Shown piece by piece: positions 37,176-50,576 of a stretch of 64,000 bases of DNA. The notes beneath the pieces are model-generated. The model ran no database searches, was not told the DNA's origin, and saw nothing but the letters and a program-made list of their open reading frames with translations. Made by a program: the position numbers and the translations under genes. The stretch comes from Saccharibacillus sp. JS10 (GTDB taxonomy: Bacteria > Bacillota > Bacilli > Paenibacillales > Paenibacillaceae), in contig NZ_JANFNS010000002.1 of assembly GCF_024436065.1 (NCBI RefSeq), positions 729,249 to 793,248 of the forward strand. Reading direction: 5' to 3'. How positions within the stretch are numbered: position 1 is the first letter of the stretch; each line of letters opens with the position of its first letter.

Positions 37176-38888
37176 TTATATTTTGAAGCGTTCAACCGAA
37201 TGCTGCAAATCTTGTGCTAATTTGCTGAGGTAAGAAGCAGAGCTGGTCACTTCTTGAATCGAAGCTAATTGTTCTTGTGTGGCGGCTGCTGCGCTTTGCG
37301 TCATTTCTTTGGAATTATTAGCAATCGATGCCGAAGATTCGACAGTTGCCAGTACTTCTTCCGAACTTGCCGACATTTCTTCAGTCACAGCGGATACTTC
37401 ATGCAGCTGCACAGCAAGGCTGCGTGTATTGCTCATAATGCCGTCGAACACAACCGATACGTCGTGCATCACTTGTCTGCCGTTCTCCGATTGTGTGCGG
37501 CTTAGTTCCATACTGCGGAAAGCACTTTGCGTCTCGGACTGAATTTTTTGGATCAGGTCAGATACATTGGAAGAAGACTCTTGTGTTTGTTCGGCGAGCT
37601 TTTTCACTTCCGCGGCTACCACTGCGAATCCACGGCCTTCTTCGCCGGCTCTTGCTGCTTCGATCGCTGCGTTGAGCGAGAGAAGGCTTGTCTGATCGGC
37701 GATTGCTTTGATTGTATCGGTAATTTCGCCGATACTTGCCGATTTCTCATTCAGCGAAGTGACAACTTCAGACAAATCGCCAATCGATTTATGAATTTGT
37801 TCGATTTCGTAAATGGCTTGTTCCAATTTGGTATGTCCCGTCGTTACATTCGATTCCGATTGTTGCGAGCTGGAAGCAAGTTCGCTTGCCGATTCTGCGA
37901 TACGCTGGATGCCTGTTGTCATTTCTCCCATTGTACGACTCATTTCAAGCGATCCGCGTGCTTGCGTATCCGAACCTTCGCTCAATTCCTGAATTTGATT
38001 GGAGATTTGTTCAGTCGCTTGCGACGTCTGTTCGGAGCTGGTCAATAATTGCTTGGAGCTACCTGCCAAAGAAACTGCATTTTCCGAAATTTGTTTGACC
38101 AATGAGCGAAGCGATTCGACCATACTATTATAAGATCGTGTCAAAGCTCCGGTTTCGTTGTTAGGCAATTCGGTGCCTAATTTTGTGAAATCACCTTCAG
38201 CAGCTTGCTGCATCAGATTTTGTAAATGACGAAGAGGCAGTGTGATCGAACGTAAGATCATAGTCGCAAATACGACCAACAACAAGATCGCTAACAAGAT
38301 CGAGACGATACTGACCGTTTTGGAAAGTGAAGCGGCTTGGAGGTTTTGGGTATTACTGAGATCGGCTTGACTTTCGATTTGAGAAGCTAATTGAATCAAG
38401 AGGGCTTCACTAGCATCTTTTTGAGGTTCAAGTTGATCGAGGAAAAGCTTGTAGGCTTCATCATTTTTGTTTTCTTCAACAAGTTGGATCGTTTGTTTTT
38501 CGACATCAAGCAATCCAGCGCGAGAATCGTTCACTTTTGTAAAAATAGCTTGTTCTTCTGTACTCATGTTCATTTCGCTATATTGAGTCAACAGTGCTGA
38601 ATTGGCTGCAATGGTCTCGTCGAAATGCCCTTTGTGATAAGCTTTCTCTTGAGGATCGGTAGTCAATAAGAGTTGCGTGATATCAACAATGACCCGATTG
38701 AAATTGGAAATCACTTGATTCGTCATTTTTACTTTAACCAGATTGTCCTCGTACATCGATTTTGAATTGGATGCCATTTGCTCGACAGAGACAAAACTCA
38801 TTCCTCCTACAGCTAATAAAAATAGGATCGCCATAACATTCAAAACTAATAATTTCGTACGAAGTTTAAGACTGTAAAGCCATTTCAT
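37176..38888 (-). CDS. Methyl-accepting chemotaxis protein, 4HB type
   Basis: Membrane chemoreceptor, 570 residues. Helix 1 at about 13-33, a four-helix-bundle ligand domain to about 190, helix 2 at about 193-213, HAMP, then a signalling domain with the tip [42 protein letters not shown]. Ligand unknown. ATG with AGAGGAG upstream. No che or flagellar genes are in the window, so partners are elsewhere. A sigma-D-like promoter lies about 90 nt upstream. Confidence 0.93.
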   Translation of the reverse strand: MKWLYSLKLRTKLLVLNVMAILFLLAVGGMSFVSVEQMASNSKSMYEDNLVKVKMTNQVISNFNRVIVDITQLLLTTDPQEKAYHKGHFDETIAANSALLTQYSEMNMSTEEQAIFTKVNDSRAGLLDVEKQTIQLVEENKNDEAYKLFLDQLEPQKDASEALLIQLASQIESQADLSNTQNLQAASLSKTVSIVSILLAILLLVVFATMILRSITLPLRHLQNLMQQAAEGDFTKLGTELPNNETGALTRSYNSMVESLRSLVKQISENAVSLAGSSKQLLTSSEQTSQATEQISNQIQELSEGSDTQARGSLEMSRTMGEMTTGIQRIAESASELASSSQQSESNVTTGHTKLEQAIYEIEQIHKSIGDLSEVVTSLNEKSASIGEITDTIKAIADQTSLLSLNAAIEAARAGEEGRGFAVVAAEVKKLAEQTQESSSNVSDLIQKIQSETQSAFRSMELSRTQSENGRQVMHDVSVVFDGIMSNTRSLAVQLHEVSAVTEEMSASSEEVLATVESSASIANNSKEMTQSAAAATQEQLASIQEVTSSASYLSKLAQDLQHSVERFKI

Positions 38889-38974
38889 AAATTCACTCCT
38901 CTGTATGTATAAGATTAGATGACGGGGAAACGATCACTTTGAGAAAGCAACGAGAATGCCCGTGTTATAAGCTT

Positions 38975-39002
38975 TTATCGGCAAAGAGCAATGTTAAATT
39001 AA
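38975..39002 (-). promoter_or_regulatory. Sigma-D-like promoter of the chemoreceptor gene
   Basis: On the minus strand TTAA, 16-nt spacer, GCCGATAA (38982-38975), against the flagellar sigma consensus TAAA-N15-GCCGATAT. One mismatch in each box. Fits a chemotaxis gene. The rest of 38889-39153 is AT-rich with no gene seen. Confidence 0.5.
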
Positions 39003-39153
39003 TGCGAAATCAAGAAAAAAACTTTTTTATTTGTTGAAGCAAGCAAGTGGGAAACCAGAAAAGTCCAAAAGATGTAAAGTGTCAAAATACCTTGTTACAC
39101 AGCTATCTTCTTTGTAACTCTTTTAACAAAAATTGAGCGAAAATAGCTGAATC

Positions 39154-39194
39154 AAAAAAACTGCCGATCACCTTTTAAAGGCAATCGACAGTTT
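39154..39194 (-). terminator. Intrinsic terminator of clpE
   Basis: 17-bp stem (three G-U), arms 39158-39174 and 39178-39194, with T run on the minus strand at 39160-39154. Confidence 0.9.
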
Positions 39195-39232
39195 AGTTTT
39201 TTCTTTTATTTGGACATAAATTAGATCAGTAA

Positions 39233-41416
39233 TTAGATGTCTTTATGAAGCAAGGAAGAGGCGCTTACTTGTACTTTTTCGCTACGAATCACTTGAATCT
39301 GATTATCTACACATTCTACAGCAATCGATGTTACGTCTTCTTCGTCCAGCAGCAGATCGGTTACGCCGTCTTCGATATGTTGCTGAATCATACGACGGAG
39401 TGGACGAGCGCCAAAAGCAGGATCGTAACCGAGTTCTGCCAATTTGCTTTTTGCTGCATCGCTGACTTCGAGTGTAATGCCGCGCACCGACAAAGCTGTT
39501 TTGATTTCACTAAGCATATTGTCGACAATCGTCACCAAATCTTCTTCTTTCAGCGAAGCGAACGGTACAATGCTATCGAAGCGGTTCAAGAACTCGGGAC
39601 GGAAATGTTGACCCAGCGAGTTCATGATCGAACGCGTTTCGTCCGTTTTCGCCATAAAGCCCATCGTTACTTTTTTCTCTGTAGTTGTTCCGGCGTTCGA
39701 TGTCATAATGATGACGGTATCTTTGAAGCTAACCGTACGGCCTTGACTGTCTGTTAGACGTCCGTCATCCAGCACTTGTAAAAACATATGCTGTACATCA
39801 GGATGCGCTTTTTCGATCTCGTCGAGTAAGATGATGCTATACGGATTACGGCGTACTTTTTCCGTTAATTGTCCGGCTTCTTCATGCCCTACATAACCTG
39901 GAGGCGAACCGATCAATTTGGAGACCGAATGACGTTCCATATATTCGCTCATATCGAGACGAATCATCGCTTCGTTGCTACCGAACAATTCGTCGGCAAG
40001 AGCTTTGGACAACTCCGTTTTACCTACGCCGGTTGGTCCAACGAAGAGGAAGGACGCGATCGGTTTGCTATCGTTACGCAGCCCAGCACGTCCGCGACGC
40101 ACCGCTTTGGCTACTTTATCGACAGCTTCGTCTTGACCGATCACACGGCTTTCCAGACGCGAAGACAATTGTTTCATTTTGCCACGTTCATCGGCTTGTA
40201 ATTTACCAACCGGAATACCGGTTTTGCGTTCGATGATGTTTTGAATATCTTCGACCGTGACTTCCAATACTTCTTCAGCAGGAACTTCGCCATTCAATCG
40301 CGCAGTCAATGTCGATTCTTCGTCACGCAATTTGGCTGCACGTTCGTAATCTTCTTCGCGAGTTGCCGCGTCTTTTTCCTGTTTAATTTGCTCCAAGCGA
40401 GCTTGGATCTCATCGTTTCCGTTCGTAGAAGCGCGAAGGTTCAGCTTAGCACCGGATTCATCGAGCAGGTCAATCGCTTTGTCCGGCAAGAAGCGGTCTT
40501 GAATATAGCGGCTCGATAAACGTACGCTCGCTTCCAAAGTCTCGTCTGGATAGCGGACACCGTGGAATTGTTCGTAGCGATCGCGTAGACCTTTCAGAAT
40601 CAAAATCGTTTCTTCAGCAGTAGGTTCATTCACCATGACCGGTTGGAAACGACGTTCCAGCGCCGCATCTTTTTCAATCTGACGATATTCTTTGAGCGTG
40701 GTTGCGCCAATCATTTGCAGTTCGCCGCGAGCAAGAGCTGGTTTCAAAATATTGCCGGCATCCATCGATCCCTCGGCAGAACCCGCGCCGACAAGCAGAT
40801 GAATTTCATCGACAAACAGCAATACATTGTCACGTTGCTCAAGCTCCGCGATCAATTGTTTGATTTTTTCTTCAAATTGACCGCGTACACCCGTACCGGC
40901 AACCAGAGAAGCGACATCCAGCGAATAGACTTCTTTATTTAGCAGTTTTGCTGGAACTTGACCTTCGGTGATTCGAAGAGCAAGCCCTTCGGCGATCGCG
41001 GTTTTACCGACGCCCGGTTCACCGATCAAGACTGGATTGTTTTTACCGCGACGGTTCAAAATTTCGATTACACGATCAATTTCTTCGTCACGCCCGATTA
41101 CCTGATCGATTTTGCCACCGCGAGCGGCGTCGTTCAGATTCCGTCCGAGCTGGTCGAGCAGACCGCCGCCGCGACGTCCATTTTGTGCTTGAGGTTGAGC
41201 CGCTTGTTTGGCATTGGAAGACTGACCTTGCATAAAGCCGCGCAGCAGATCTTCAAGCGACGATTGACCGGATTGGTTCATACCGGCTGTAAAAGGAACG
41301 CCGCCGCTAACTTTTGTATAACATTCTTCACAAAGAAACATTTTTTCGGATTTATGGTTAAGGGTGAGGCTCAAACCGACAGTTGCTTGATTATGATTAC
41401 AGTGTTGACAACGCAT
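39233..41416 (-). CDS. clpE: ATP-dependent Clp protease ATP-binding subunit ClpE
   Basis: Hsp100 unfoldase, 727 residues. The ClpE-specific N-terminal zinc finger is present (CQHCNHN ... CEECYTK), followed by a Gln/Gly-rich linker, AAA1 ([13 protein letters not shown]), a UVR motif ([15 protein letters not shown]) and AAA2 ([26 protein letters not shown]). It unfolds aggregated proteins for ClpP. The promoter is covered by CtsR operator repeats, as known for clpE in Bacillus. Confidence 0.96.
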   Translation of the reverse strand: MRCQHCNHNQATVGLSLTLNHKSEKMFLCEECYTKVSGGVPFTAGMNQSGQSSLEDLLRGFMQGQSSNAKQAAQPQAQNGRRGGGLLDQLGRNLNDAARGGKIDQVIGRDEEIDRVIEILNRRGKNNPVLIGEPGVGKTAIAEGLALRITEGQVPAKLLNKEVYSLDVASLVAGTGVRGQFEEKIKQLIAELEQRDNVLLFVDEIHLLVGAGSAEGSMDAGNILKPALARGELQMIGATTLKEYRQIEKDAALERRFQPVMVNEPTAEETILILKGLRDRYEQFHGVRYPDETLEASVRLSSRYIQDRFLPDKAIDLLDESGAKLNLRASTNGNDEIQARLEQIKQEKDAATREEDYERAAKLRDEESTLTARLNGEVPAEEVLEVTVEDIQNIIERKTGIPVGKLQADERGKMKQLSSRLESRVIGQDEAVDKVAKAVRRGRAGLRNDSKPIASFLFVGPTGVGKTELSKALADELFGSNEAMIRLDMSEYMERHSVSKLIGSPPGYVGHEEAGQLTEKVRRNPYSIILLDEIEKAHPDVQHMFLQVLDDGRLTDSQGRTVSFKDTVIIMTSNAGTTTEKKVTMGFMAKTDETRSIMNSLGQHFRPEFLNRFDSIVPFASLKEEDLVTIVDNMLSEIKTALSVRGITLEVSDAAKSKLAELGYDPAFGARPLRRMIQQHIEDGVTDLLLDEEDVTSIAVECVDNQIQVIRSEKVQVSASSLLHKDI

Positions 41417-41453
41417 GAAGGCATGCCCCTTTCAGAGGTGAAATTTGATTTTG

Positions 41454-41519
41454 TTTGACTTTATCTTTTGACTTTGACTTTCTTTGACCTTATTATACCT
41501 CGCACACAATTAAAGTCAA
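41454..41519 (-). promoter_or_regulatory. clpE promoter with four CtsR heptads
   Basis: On the minus strand -35 TTGACT (41519-41514), 16-nt spacer, -10 TATAAT (41497-41492). CtsR-type heptads (A/G)GTCAAA lie at 41489-41483, 41479-41473, 41473-41467 and 41460-41454. The first two form GGTCAAA-GAA-AGTCAAA, an exact match to the CtsR operator over the transcription start. Confidence 0.9.
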
Positions 41520-41570
41520 TAGTTTTTAGTTATTTTTAGTAACCTCGTTGAAAAAAGAGTGTGAGAACGC

Positions 41571-41610
41571 AAAAAACCGCTCCGCCTAAGTGAAATAGGA
41601 GAGAGCGGTT
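41571..41610 (-). terminator. Intrinsic terminator of bglA
   Basis: AACCGCTC / GAGCGGTT arms (41603-41610 and 41575-41582) followed on the minus strand by TTTTTT. Confidence 0.85.
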
Positions 41611-41622
41611 AAGCTTGAATCT

Positions 41623-43113
<1,491 letters not shown>

Positions 43114-43124
43114 TCATAAGTAAA

Positions 43125-43163
43125 GGGCGTAGAAGCCGCACTGCTGCGACTTCCTTAACGCCC
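43125..43163 (-). other. Intercistronic hairpin between bglP and bglA
   Basis: Arms GGGCGT and ACGCCC with an inner GAAGTCGCA/TGCGGCTTC-type stem, ending 24 nt before the bglA start, with only a short T stretch. Probably an mRNA-processing or stability element, or a partial terminator lowering bglA expression. Confidence 0.5.
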
Positions 43164-43187
43164 TAAAATCTTGTTATTTGAGATCCG

Positions 43188-45260
<2,073 letters not shown>

Positions 45261-45287
45261 TTACTTTACAATAAGAGAAACGTTCCG

Positions 45288-46124
45288 TCAAGGAGCAGAT
45301 TCTCGGGTTACGCGATGAATATGCAAAGTCAGATACAGCTTTTCTTCGTCAGGTAATTCAGTCTGCAAATACGTTTCGACCTGAAGCATACATTTGTAGG
45401 CTTTGCGGTATTTCGACTTCACCTGCTTGAGCAGAAAGTCATCGTCAAGCTCACCGCGTCTAGGACGTTCGAGCCGTTGAAAAAAGAAACGTAGATGGGT
45501 CACAAACCGTTCATAACTGATTGAATTTTCGTCCGGCGCTTGACCGTAACTGTACGTGACGATATTCAAAATATCATTGATCTTTTCGGTCTGAACCGAA
45601 ACATTATCGATTCGGCGGGACGATTGATCCAGCTGTGCATTGATAAGGTGGAGCGCGATATTCGCGGCTTCATCCTCGGGAAGCTTTTTGCCGAGGGAAT
45701 CTTCGATAAACTCCAGTGATTTTTTGCCGATTCCGAATTCTTTCGGGTAAACTCGGCGTATTTCCCAAATCAATGGGTTTGTCGCTTTGATTCCTTCGTC
45801 AAACAACTTGAGTGCATGATTCATATGATCCGTCAGGGTGACATAGATATAATCGCTGAGCGGAGCGTCTAACATGTTTTTGCCGTATTCGATGATGTCA
45901 TAGCATAAGGAGATATACTCGGGCGGCACGTCTTCCAGCAAGAGCTTGAATTTTTCCGAAGCTTCTTTTTGCTGCAAAACGAAAATTTTCTCGACTAGAC
46001 TTTGATCGACAAGCTCGCCGACTTTTTTTTTGAACGCGATTCCGCGTCCCATAACCACGAATTCACTTTTATTTGAATCGCTGGCTATAATGGCGTTGTT
46101 GTTGAATATCTTTGCGATAATCAC
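45288..46124 (-). CDS. licT: Transcription antiterminator LicT
   Basis: BglG-family antiterminator, 278 residues. RNA-binding CAT domain (1-57: KIFNNNAIIASDSNKSEFVV, GRGIAFKKKVGE), PRD1 (about 65-170, with the His of LTDHMNHAL) and PRD2 (about 170-278, with ALHLINAQLDQ and LTLHIHRV). The PRDs are phosphorylated by BglP and by HPr. GTG start with AAGGAGGG 6 nt upstream. Upstream of and in the same orientation as bglP. Confidence 0.95.
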   Translation of the reverse strand: MIIAKIFNNNAIIASDSNKSEFVVMGRGIAFKKKVGELVDQSLVEKIFVLQQKEASEKFKLLLEDVPPEYISLCYDIIEYGKNMLDAPLSDYIYVTLTDHMNHALKLFDEGIKATNPLIWEIRRVYPKEFGIGKKSLEFIEDSLGKKLPEDEAANIALHLINAQLDQSSRRIDNVSVQTEKINDILNIVTYSYGQAPDENSISYERFVTHLRFFFQRLERPRRGELDDDFLLKQVKSKYRKAYKCMLQVETYLQTELPDEEKLYLTLHIHRVTRESAP

Positions 46125-46163
46125 CTGCCGCCCTCCTTATCTTGCGGAATCATCAACCGAGCG

Positions 46164-46192
46164 GTATGAGCGCTTACAGTAGAAGTGTACAA
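46164..46192 (-). promoter_or_regulatory. Promoter of licT overlapped by a cre site
   Basis: On the minus strand -35 TTGTAC (46192-46187), 17-nt spacer, -10 TCATAC (46169-46164). TGTAAGCGCTCATA (46178-46165) matches the cre consensus at 13 of 14 positions and covers the -10, an arrangement for CcpA repression. Confidence 0.5.
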
Positions 46193-46423
46193 AAAGAAGA
46201 CAAAACCCAACACATATACATGTAGCATACGCGGTGGGTTTTGCCTTCTTCAGTAACAATCCCAACGCCATCATAACAAGAACAAATTGCTTTGGCAAGG
46301 AAAAAGTATACGCTTTCTTTTGCGTTTTTTTCGAGAGCGTTTTCGATATGTAAAGCGTGATACATAAGCGTTTGATGTGTTCAAGAAGAATCGAAATCGG
46401 ATACGAAGAACAGAGAATTAAAT
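46193..46423. other. Spacer upstream of licT with a long inverted repeat, no clear gene
   Basis: CAAAACCCA (46202-46210) and TGGGTTTTG form 9-bp arms with a 25-nt loop, terminator-like on the minus strand. A 63-codon minus-strand frame (46365-46174) crosses this hairpin and lacks a ribosome binding site; it is probably not a gene. Confidence 0.3.
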
Positions 46424-46454
46424 AAAAAAAGGATATCGTAATTTACGATATCCT
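46424..46454 (-). terminator. Intrinsic terminator of the decarboxylase-chemoreceptor operon
   Basis: 11-bp perfect stem AGGATATCGTA / TACGATATCCT, loop of 3, followed on the minus strand by seven T. 43 nt after the chemoreceptor stop. Confidence 0.94.
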
Positions 46455-46496
46455 GAAGGTGTTCATAACGCCCGACTTAATTTTCTCAATGTTCGT

Positions 46497-48242
46497 TTAA
46501 GAGACTTTGAAGTAATGTACGGAAGCTTGCAGCTCATCTGCCATTTGAGACAACTTGCTGATCGCACCCGCGATTTCTTGCATAGTTGCGCTTTGTTCTT
46601 GAATCGCGGCGCCGACTTCTTCGTAGCCAGCCGATTGTTCTTCGGTGATTCCGGAGATCTTTTGCATCGAATCGGTAATCAAATCAAACGAGCGATCTGT
46701 TTTATCCAGCGACGCTTTCAATTGATCGATCTGAATCGAGAACGAAGAGACTCCGTTGAAAATAATATTGAAGTTATCGGACATTTTGCTGATCCATTCT
46801 TGCCCTTGTTCTACAGCTAGATTGCCTTGCTCAATACTTGTAAGTACAGAACGGCTATCCAGTTGCGTGCTATGAATCAATTCAGTAATCGAATTGGCTG
46901 CATTAGACGATTGTTCAGCAAGCTTTTTGACTTCGTCTGCAACGACAGCAAAACCTCTGCCGTGCTCGCCGACGTGCGCAGCTTCGATCGAAGCATTCAA
47001 CGCAAGCAAATTGGTTTGCGAGGCGATATGTGTAATAACCGTAATAAACTCGCTGATTTCATTCGAACGAGCATCGAGCTGCGCAGCAGCGCTTTGCGAC
47101 GATCTCATTTCTTCTTGAATAACATTCATTTGATCTAACGTTTGTTTGACGAGTGCTTGACCGTCTTTCGAATATGAACTTACTTGATGAACGGTATTTT
47201 GCATATCGCTAACTTCGTTATTCACTTTGGACAATTCATCATTTGTTTCTACGATCGAAGAAGTACTGTCATTAATCGAAACGACTACTTCAGACACGCC
47301 TTCATTGACACTATTCATCGACAGCGCAACTTGTTGGGAACTTGCGCCAATTTCATTCGACGATTGGTGAATATGACCCGCTGTAGTCGAGAATACTTTC
47401 GAAGAAGTTGAAATTTGATGAATCAAAGTCTCCAAATTGCCGCGCATCGAGTTGAAGGAGTTTGCGAGTTGCCCCAATTCGTCTTCGCGATTCAATACAA
47501 ATTCTTCGGTCAAATCGCCTTCGGCTACTTTTTGCGTAGCACGAACGAGCTTATTGATCGGTTTAGTCATGCTGCGACTCATAAAGATTGCGGCAGCAAC
47601 ACCGATTAGGATAACGATTCCGACGATGATCACTGTAAACCAGAAAATAAAGGTCTGCGTAGCTGGAATTACACTCGCATCAATATCGATTCCGGCGATA
47701 CCGTACGAATTGCCGCTGCTATCTTCCAGTGGAAGGAAGATCGATTTGTGAATCCCGTATTCGTCGCTGTAAATAGAGCTGTATGTCACTTTTTTCGTTT
47801 CCATCGCGCTTCTCATTTCGTCTGAGAAAGCATAGTCGGTGCCGAAATCTTCATCCACCCCGGTCAAAATAGTCAGTTGTTCTTTACCTGATTTGTTATT
47901 CAGGATATACACATTTTCTAACGTATCCGATACCAAAATATTTTCGAGTTTAGCTTTGATTTTGACATAGGTTTCATTGGTTGTACCATCGATTTCCGAA
48001 GGGCTTTCCGGGATCGAATCCAAATACGTTTGAACCGATTGGATACTGCTGCCCAGTCTCAAGTCAAATTGCTTTTCCAATTCGCCGGTTAATCGATTAC
48101 TGATCTGCGATTCCGTGATCGAGAACGCTGCGCAGGTGAACAGGATCAAAGCAATGATCGAAGAGATCATTTTTGCGGAAATACGATTTTTGTACCAACT
48201 TAATGCGGACTTTTTAACAGGGGTTGATGAATGTTTTAACAC
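46497..48242 (-). CDS. Methyl-accepting chemotaxis protein with Cache-type sensor
   Basis: Membrane chemoreceptor, 581 residues. Helix 1 at about 25-45, an extracytoplasmic domain to about 190 with a Cache-like core ([32 protein letters not shown]), helix 2 at about 198-220, HAMP, and a signalling domain with tip [42 protein letters not shown]. Cache domains bind small extracellular ligands such as amino acids, amines or carboxylates. GTG start, 3 nt after the decarboxylase stop, with GGAGGC inside the end of that gene: same operon and coupled. Both are read through a c-di-GMP riboswitch leader. Confidence 0.92.
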   Translation of the reverse strand: MLKHSSTPVKKSALSWYKNRISAKMISSIIALILFTCAAFSITESQISNRLTGELEKQFDLRLGSSIQSVQTYLDSIPESPSEIDGTTNETYVKIKAKLENILVSDTLENVYILNNKSGKEQLTILTGVDEDFGTDYAFSDEMRSAMETKKVTYSSIYSDEYGIHKSIFLPLEDSSGNSYGIAGIDIDASVIPATQTFIFWFTVIIVGIVILIGVAAAIFMSRSMTKPINKLVRATQKVAEGDLTEEFVLNREDELGQLANSFNSMRGNLETLIHQISTSSKVFSTTAGHIHQSSNEIGASSQQVALSMNSVNEGVSEVVVSINDSTSSIVETNDELSKVNNEVSDMQNTVHQVSSYSKDGQALVKQTLDQMNVIQEEMRSSQSAAAQLDARSNEISEFITVITHIASQTNLLALNASIEAAHVGEHGRGFAVVADEVKKLAEQSSNAANSITELIHSTQLDSRSVLTSIEQGNLAVEQGQEWISKMSDNFNIIFNGVSSFSIQIDQLKASLDKTDRSFDLITDSMQKISGITEEQSAGYEEVGAAIQEQSATMQEIAGAISKLSQMADELQASVHYFKVS

Positions 48243-48245
48243 GTC

Positions 48246-49916
48246 TTAGCCTCCAATAGGTTGCAAAGTATCTGCATGCGAATGAAATAACGGTTCAATA
48301 TTTTGTTTCAGGTAGCTCACGATTTCTTTCACATGCTCAACTTGGGTGTAGGGTGAAATCACGAACAGTTTTGCGGCATAAAGGGAAATCTGATTACCCT
48401 CCATAGTTGGAACGACAAGATGCTTTTTGGTGTCGCCGAAGAACATAATATCACGTTGCTTGCCTAGCACATCGAACAATTCTTCGTTCAAACGGTTGGT
48501 TTCTTCAATCTCGGCAAGATAGCATTGACCGGACAATTCTTTTTGGAAATCGTTTCGACGATCCGGATAAATCCGGAACAAAGTCATGATGGCTGGGTTC
48601 TCATCGTTAACAATCACCGCTTCAGGAATTTCCAGGCGCAATTCTTCTCGGAAAGCCAGATTCACTTCGACAAATTGAGCAAGAAGACGTTGATAGCCTT
48701 TGACGCCAAATGCGAGTAGGGCGCTGTAAATGCTGATCGAACTTGCCATCCGCGAACATTCCAATGTGTAACCGGTATGATAATCTCCGTAACCCCGGTG
48801 TCCGACATAAGGCGTTTCTTCTTCGGCAAGATCGATAAGTTTCAGGTCCAACGCATTTTTCACAAGGAACAGGCTGGTCGAGTACGGCGTTTGACCCAAC
48901 TTTTGAAAATCGAAGCAAAGCGTGTCAGCGAGCGATAAATATTGCATCCGACTCTGAATTTGTTGCAGCGCGTGTAAGACCTGCGGTAAAAAATTCAACT
49001 CGTTTGCGTCGAAATCATATTCACGGAAAAAGGCAAAAAATCCGCCTAATGCAGAATCCGCATGAATATGCGGACGTTGAAGTCCGTGAGCATAAGAAAC
49101 TTCGATTGCGGTCTGACGAATAAGCTGCACATCATCGATTCCCATCGCATCCGTCGTACCGGTCGTAGCCACAACATAGATTGGAATACCACCTTCGGCA
49201 ATCACTTGCTCCATTTTTTGACGAAGATCTTCCGTATCCATAGAACTATCGGCATTTGTACGGATTCTGATTAGGTTATCGCTACCCAAACCTGTTGCTT
49301 CCATCGATTTGAACAAGCTGTAATGAGCCGATTCGGAGCAAAACGCATATAGATTACGAGGAACGCCTTTACGCGGAGCATCCGGTACGAACTTCGCGAT
49401 TGCCAATCTGAGACCGGTGAAGATCGCGCCTTGCCCCCCCCAAGTCGTGTAACCGCCGCTTTGCAAAGGATCGTAACCAACAAGCTTCGACATCATGCTG
49501 ATGACTCTGACTTCGGCTTCTGCTCCCGCAGGGCCGTATACGTCCCAAAGATTGTTGCCGTTGACGAGAAAAGCAGTAATCATACCCAAAATTCCCGGAG
49601 TGCTTGCCATCGGCAAAATGTTAGTCAGAAAATATTTAGAATGATAAGGGTGGTTGTGCAGCAGTTTTAGCAAGTGCGTGTTGACTTCTTCTTGAGCTGT
49701 ACTTTCATTTGGGATTGCGCTATCTGCAATTAGATCGCTATAAAATGACGGAGAACGATCTTTTTCACCAAGCAGATTAACTCCGTTTGGATTTTTAAGT
49801 TCATCTACACCAACGATAAGTTGTTCGATCAAGGACATAAATTGTTGACGTTCTTCGGAATTGCCGTCTTCGCTAGGGAAAAATGCTTGCATCGAGTTTG
49901 AGTGATAAGTAGACAT
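48246..49916 (-). CDS. PLP-dependent decarboxylase (group II type), substrate unknown
   Basis: 556 residues, fold-type I PLP enzyme of the glutamate/aromatic amino acid decarboxylase superfamily. Visible features: GGYTTWGGQGAIFTGLRLA, SESAHYSLFKSMEATGLG (cofactor-stacking His), TTGTTDAMGIDD, PHIHADSALGG with the cofactor Asp at 287, and the Schiff-base Lys339 in FDFQKLGQTPY, a variant of the usual DPHK. Length is near that of PanP-type aspartate decarboxylases, but the active-site segment differs, so the substrate cannot be assigned. ATG with GGGAGG upstream; the open frame upstream is leader RNA. First gene of an operon with a chemoreceptor, behind a c-di-GMP-I riboswitch. Confidence 0.85.
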   Translation of the reverse strand: MSTYHSNSMQAFFPSEDGNSEERQQFMSLIEQLIVGVDELKNPNGVNLLGEKDRSPSFYSDLIADSAIPNESTAQEEVNTHLLKLLHNHPYHSKYFLTNILPMASTPGILGMITAFLVNGNNLWDVYGPAGAEAEVRVISMMSKLVGYDPLQSGGYTTWGGQGAIFTGLRLAIAKFVPDAPRKGVPRNLYAFCSESAHYSLFKSMEATGLGSDNLIRIRTNADSSMDTEDLRQKMEQVIAEGGIPIYVVATTGTTDAMGIDDVQLIRQTAIEVSYAHGLQRPHIHADSALGGFFAFFREYDFDANELNFLPQVLHALQQIQSRMQYLSLADTLCFDFQKLGQTPYSTSLFLVKNALDLKLIDLAEEETPYVGHRGYGDYHTGYTLECSRMASSISIYSALLAFGVKGYQRLLAQFVEVNLAFREELRLEIPEAVIVNDENPAIMTLFRIYPDRRNDFQKELSGQCYLAEIEETNRLNEELFDVLGKQRDIMFFGDTKKHLVVPTMEGNQISLYAAKLFVISPYTQVEHVKEIVSYLKQNIEPLFHSHADTLQPIGG

Positions 49917-49958
49917 AGTTAGGTTCCTCCCTAATTTTAAATAAAAATAAACAACGTG

Positions 49959-49995
49959 AAAAAAGCGAACATGGGCATAAATACCCATAGCTCGC
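49959..49995 (-). terminator. Expression-platform terminator of the c-di-GMP riboswitch
   Basis: On the minus strand GCGAGC and ATGGG pair with CCCAT and GTTCGC (one bulge, one G-U), loop TATTTATG, then six T. It lies between the aptamer and the decarboxylase start. Confidence 0.9.
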
Positions 49996-50004
49996 CAATT
50001 GTCC

Positions 50005-50085
50005 AATGCAACTGGCTGACTTATCCGATAGGATGTAGTCCCTATAGCTTTGCGTCCTTATTTTTCAATAAGTTTGCCGAAGTAT
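50005..50085 (-). promoter_or_regulatory. Cyclic di-GMP-I (GEMM) riboswitch aptamer
   Basis: Minus strand, 5' to 3': GCAAAC (50077-50072); stem TTATT/AATAA capped by a GAAA tetraloop; GGACGCAAAGC ending at 50047; a variable hairpin ATCC-TATC-GGAT; then GTCAGCCAGTTGC (50020-50008). These are the invariant blocks of GEMM-I in the right order and spacing, including the tetraloop that docks into the second helix. CCAGTTG of the aptamer can alternatively pair with CAATTGG just downstream (7 bp), a possible switching helix. Whether c-di-GMP turns the operon on or off cannot be decided by eye. Confidence 0.92.
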
Positions 50086-50149
50086 ATAATTTTCAGGCAT
50101 AAGTTCGCTTCATTCGAGTAAAGAAATCCCAGCAATGTAGCCAATAAGG

Positions 50150-50178
50150 ATTATAGTACAATGATTTGAAAGTAGCAA
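50150..50178 (-). promoter_or_regulatory. Promoter of the riboswitch-decarboxylase operon
   Basis: On the minus strand TTGCTA (50178-50173), 17-nt spacer, TATAAT (50155-50150). The expected start near 50143 gives a leader that contains the whole aptamer. Confidence 0.8.
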
Positions 50179-50295
50179 TGAAAATTTACACATGGTGTCA
50201 ATCTTATATAAACAAGTCCTACGTTTTTGAAAACAATTATACCTTTAGAACCAAAAATAATATACGTAAAAAGACCTAAAAGAAAAAAGGGCAAC
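50179..50295. other. AT-rich spacer, nothing recognised
   Basis: No gene, repeat or strong promoter seen between the decarboxylase promoter and the tRNA terminator. Confidence 0.5.
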
Positions 50296-50323
50296 AAAAA
50301 AACGGCATCTCTGCCGTTTTTTT
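50296..50323. terminator. Terminator of tRNA-Lys
   Basis: 12-bp stem, seven A plus CGGCA pairing with TGCCG plus seven T, loop TCTC. Symmetric, so active on both strands. Confidence 0.93.
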
Positions 50324-50327
50324 AAAA

Positions 50328-50400
50328 TGGATTCTCAGGGGCTCGAACCCTGGACCTGTCGATTAAGAGTCGAATGCTCTACCAACTGAGCTAAGAATCC
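50328..50400 (-). tRNA. tRNA-Lys (anticodon CTT)
   Basis: 73-nt cloverleaf on the minus strand. Acceptor GGATTCT pairs with the 3' AGAATCC; D arm GCTC-AGTTGGTA-GAGC; anticodon loop CTCTTAA gives CTT, reading AAG; T arm CAGGGTTCGAGCCCCTG; discriminator A. CCA is not encoded. Confidence 0.97.
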
Positions 50401-50458
50401 AAATTTATTAATGAAACTTAGGAGCTGAAACTTTCTTTTCGAAAGATCAGTACAGAAA

Positions 50459-50487
50459 AATATATCATGTTTTTGAAAGCAATACAA
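50459..50487 (-). promoter_or_regulatory. Promoter of tRNA-Lys
   Basis: On the minus strand TTGTAT (50487-50482), 17-nt spacer, TATATT (50464-50459). Confidence 0.65.
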
Positions 50488-50576
50488 GCAAAAATAAAAT
50501 ATTTTTTTAAATAGTCTATCTACGTAGTCGAATCAAAGTCGCCAACTGTCTTTTATCAAAACTTCATCAGCGTTTC

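Noticed and set aside
46174..46365. 63-codon minus-strand frame upstream of licT
   Set aside because: No Shine-Dalgarno sequence, its end runs through a hairpin and the licT promoter/cre region, and no family is recognised.
50081..50089. TATATACT-like -10 just before the riboswitch aptamer
   Set aside because: A start from it would cut into the aptamer; the TTGCTA-N17-TATAAT promoter at 50150-50178 fits better.
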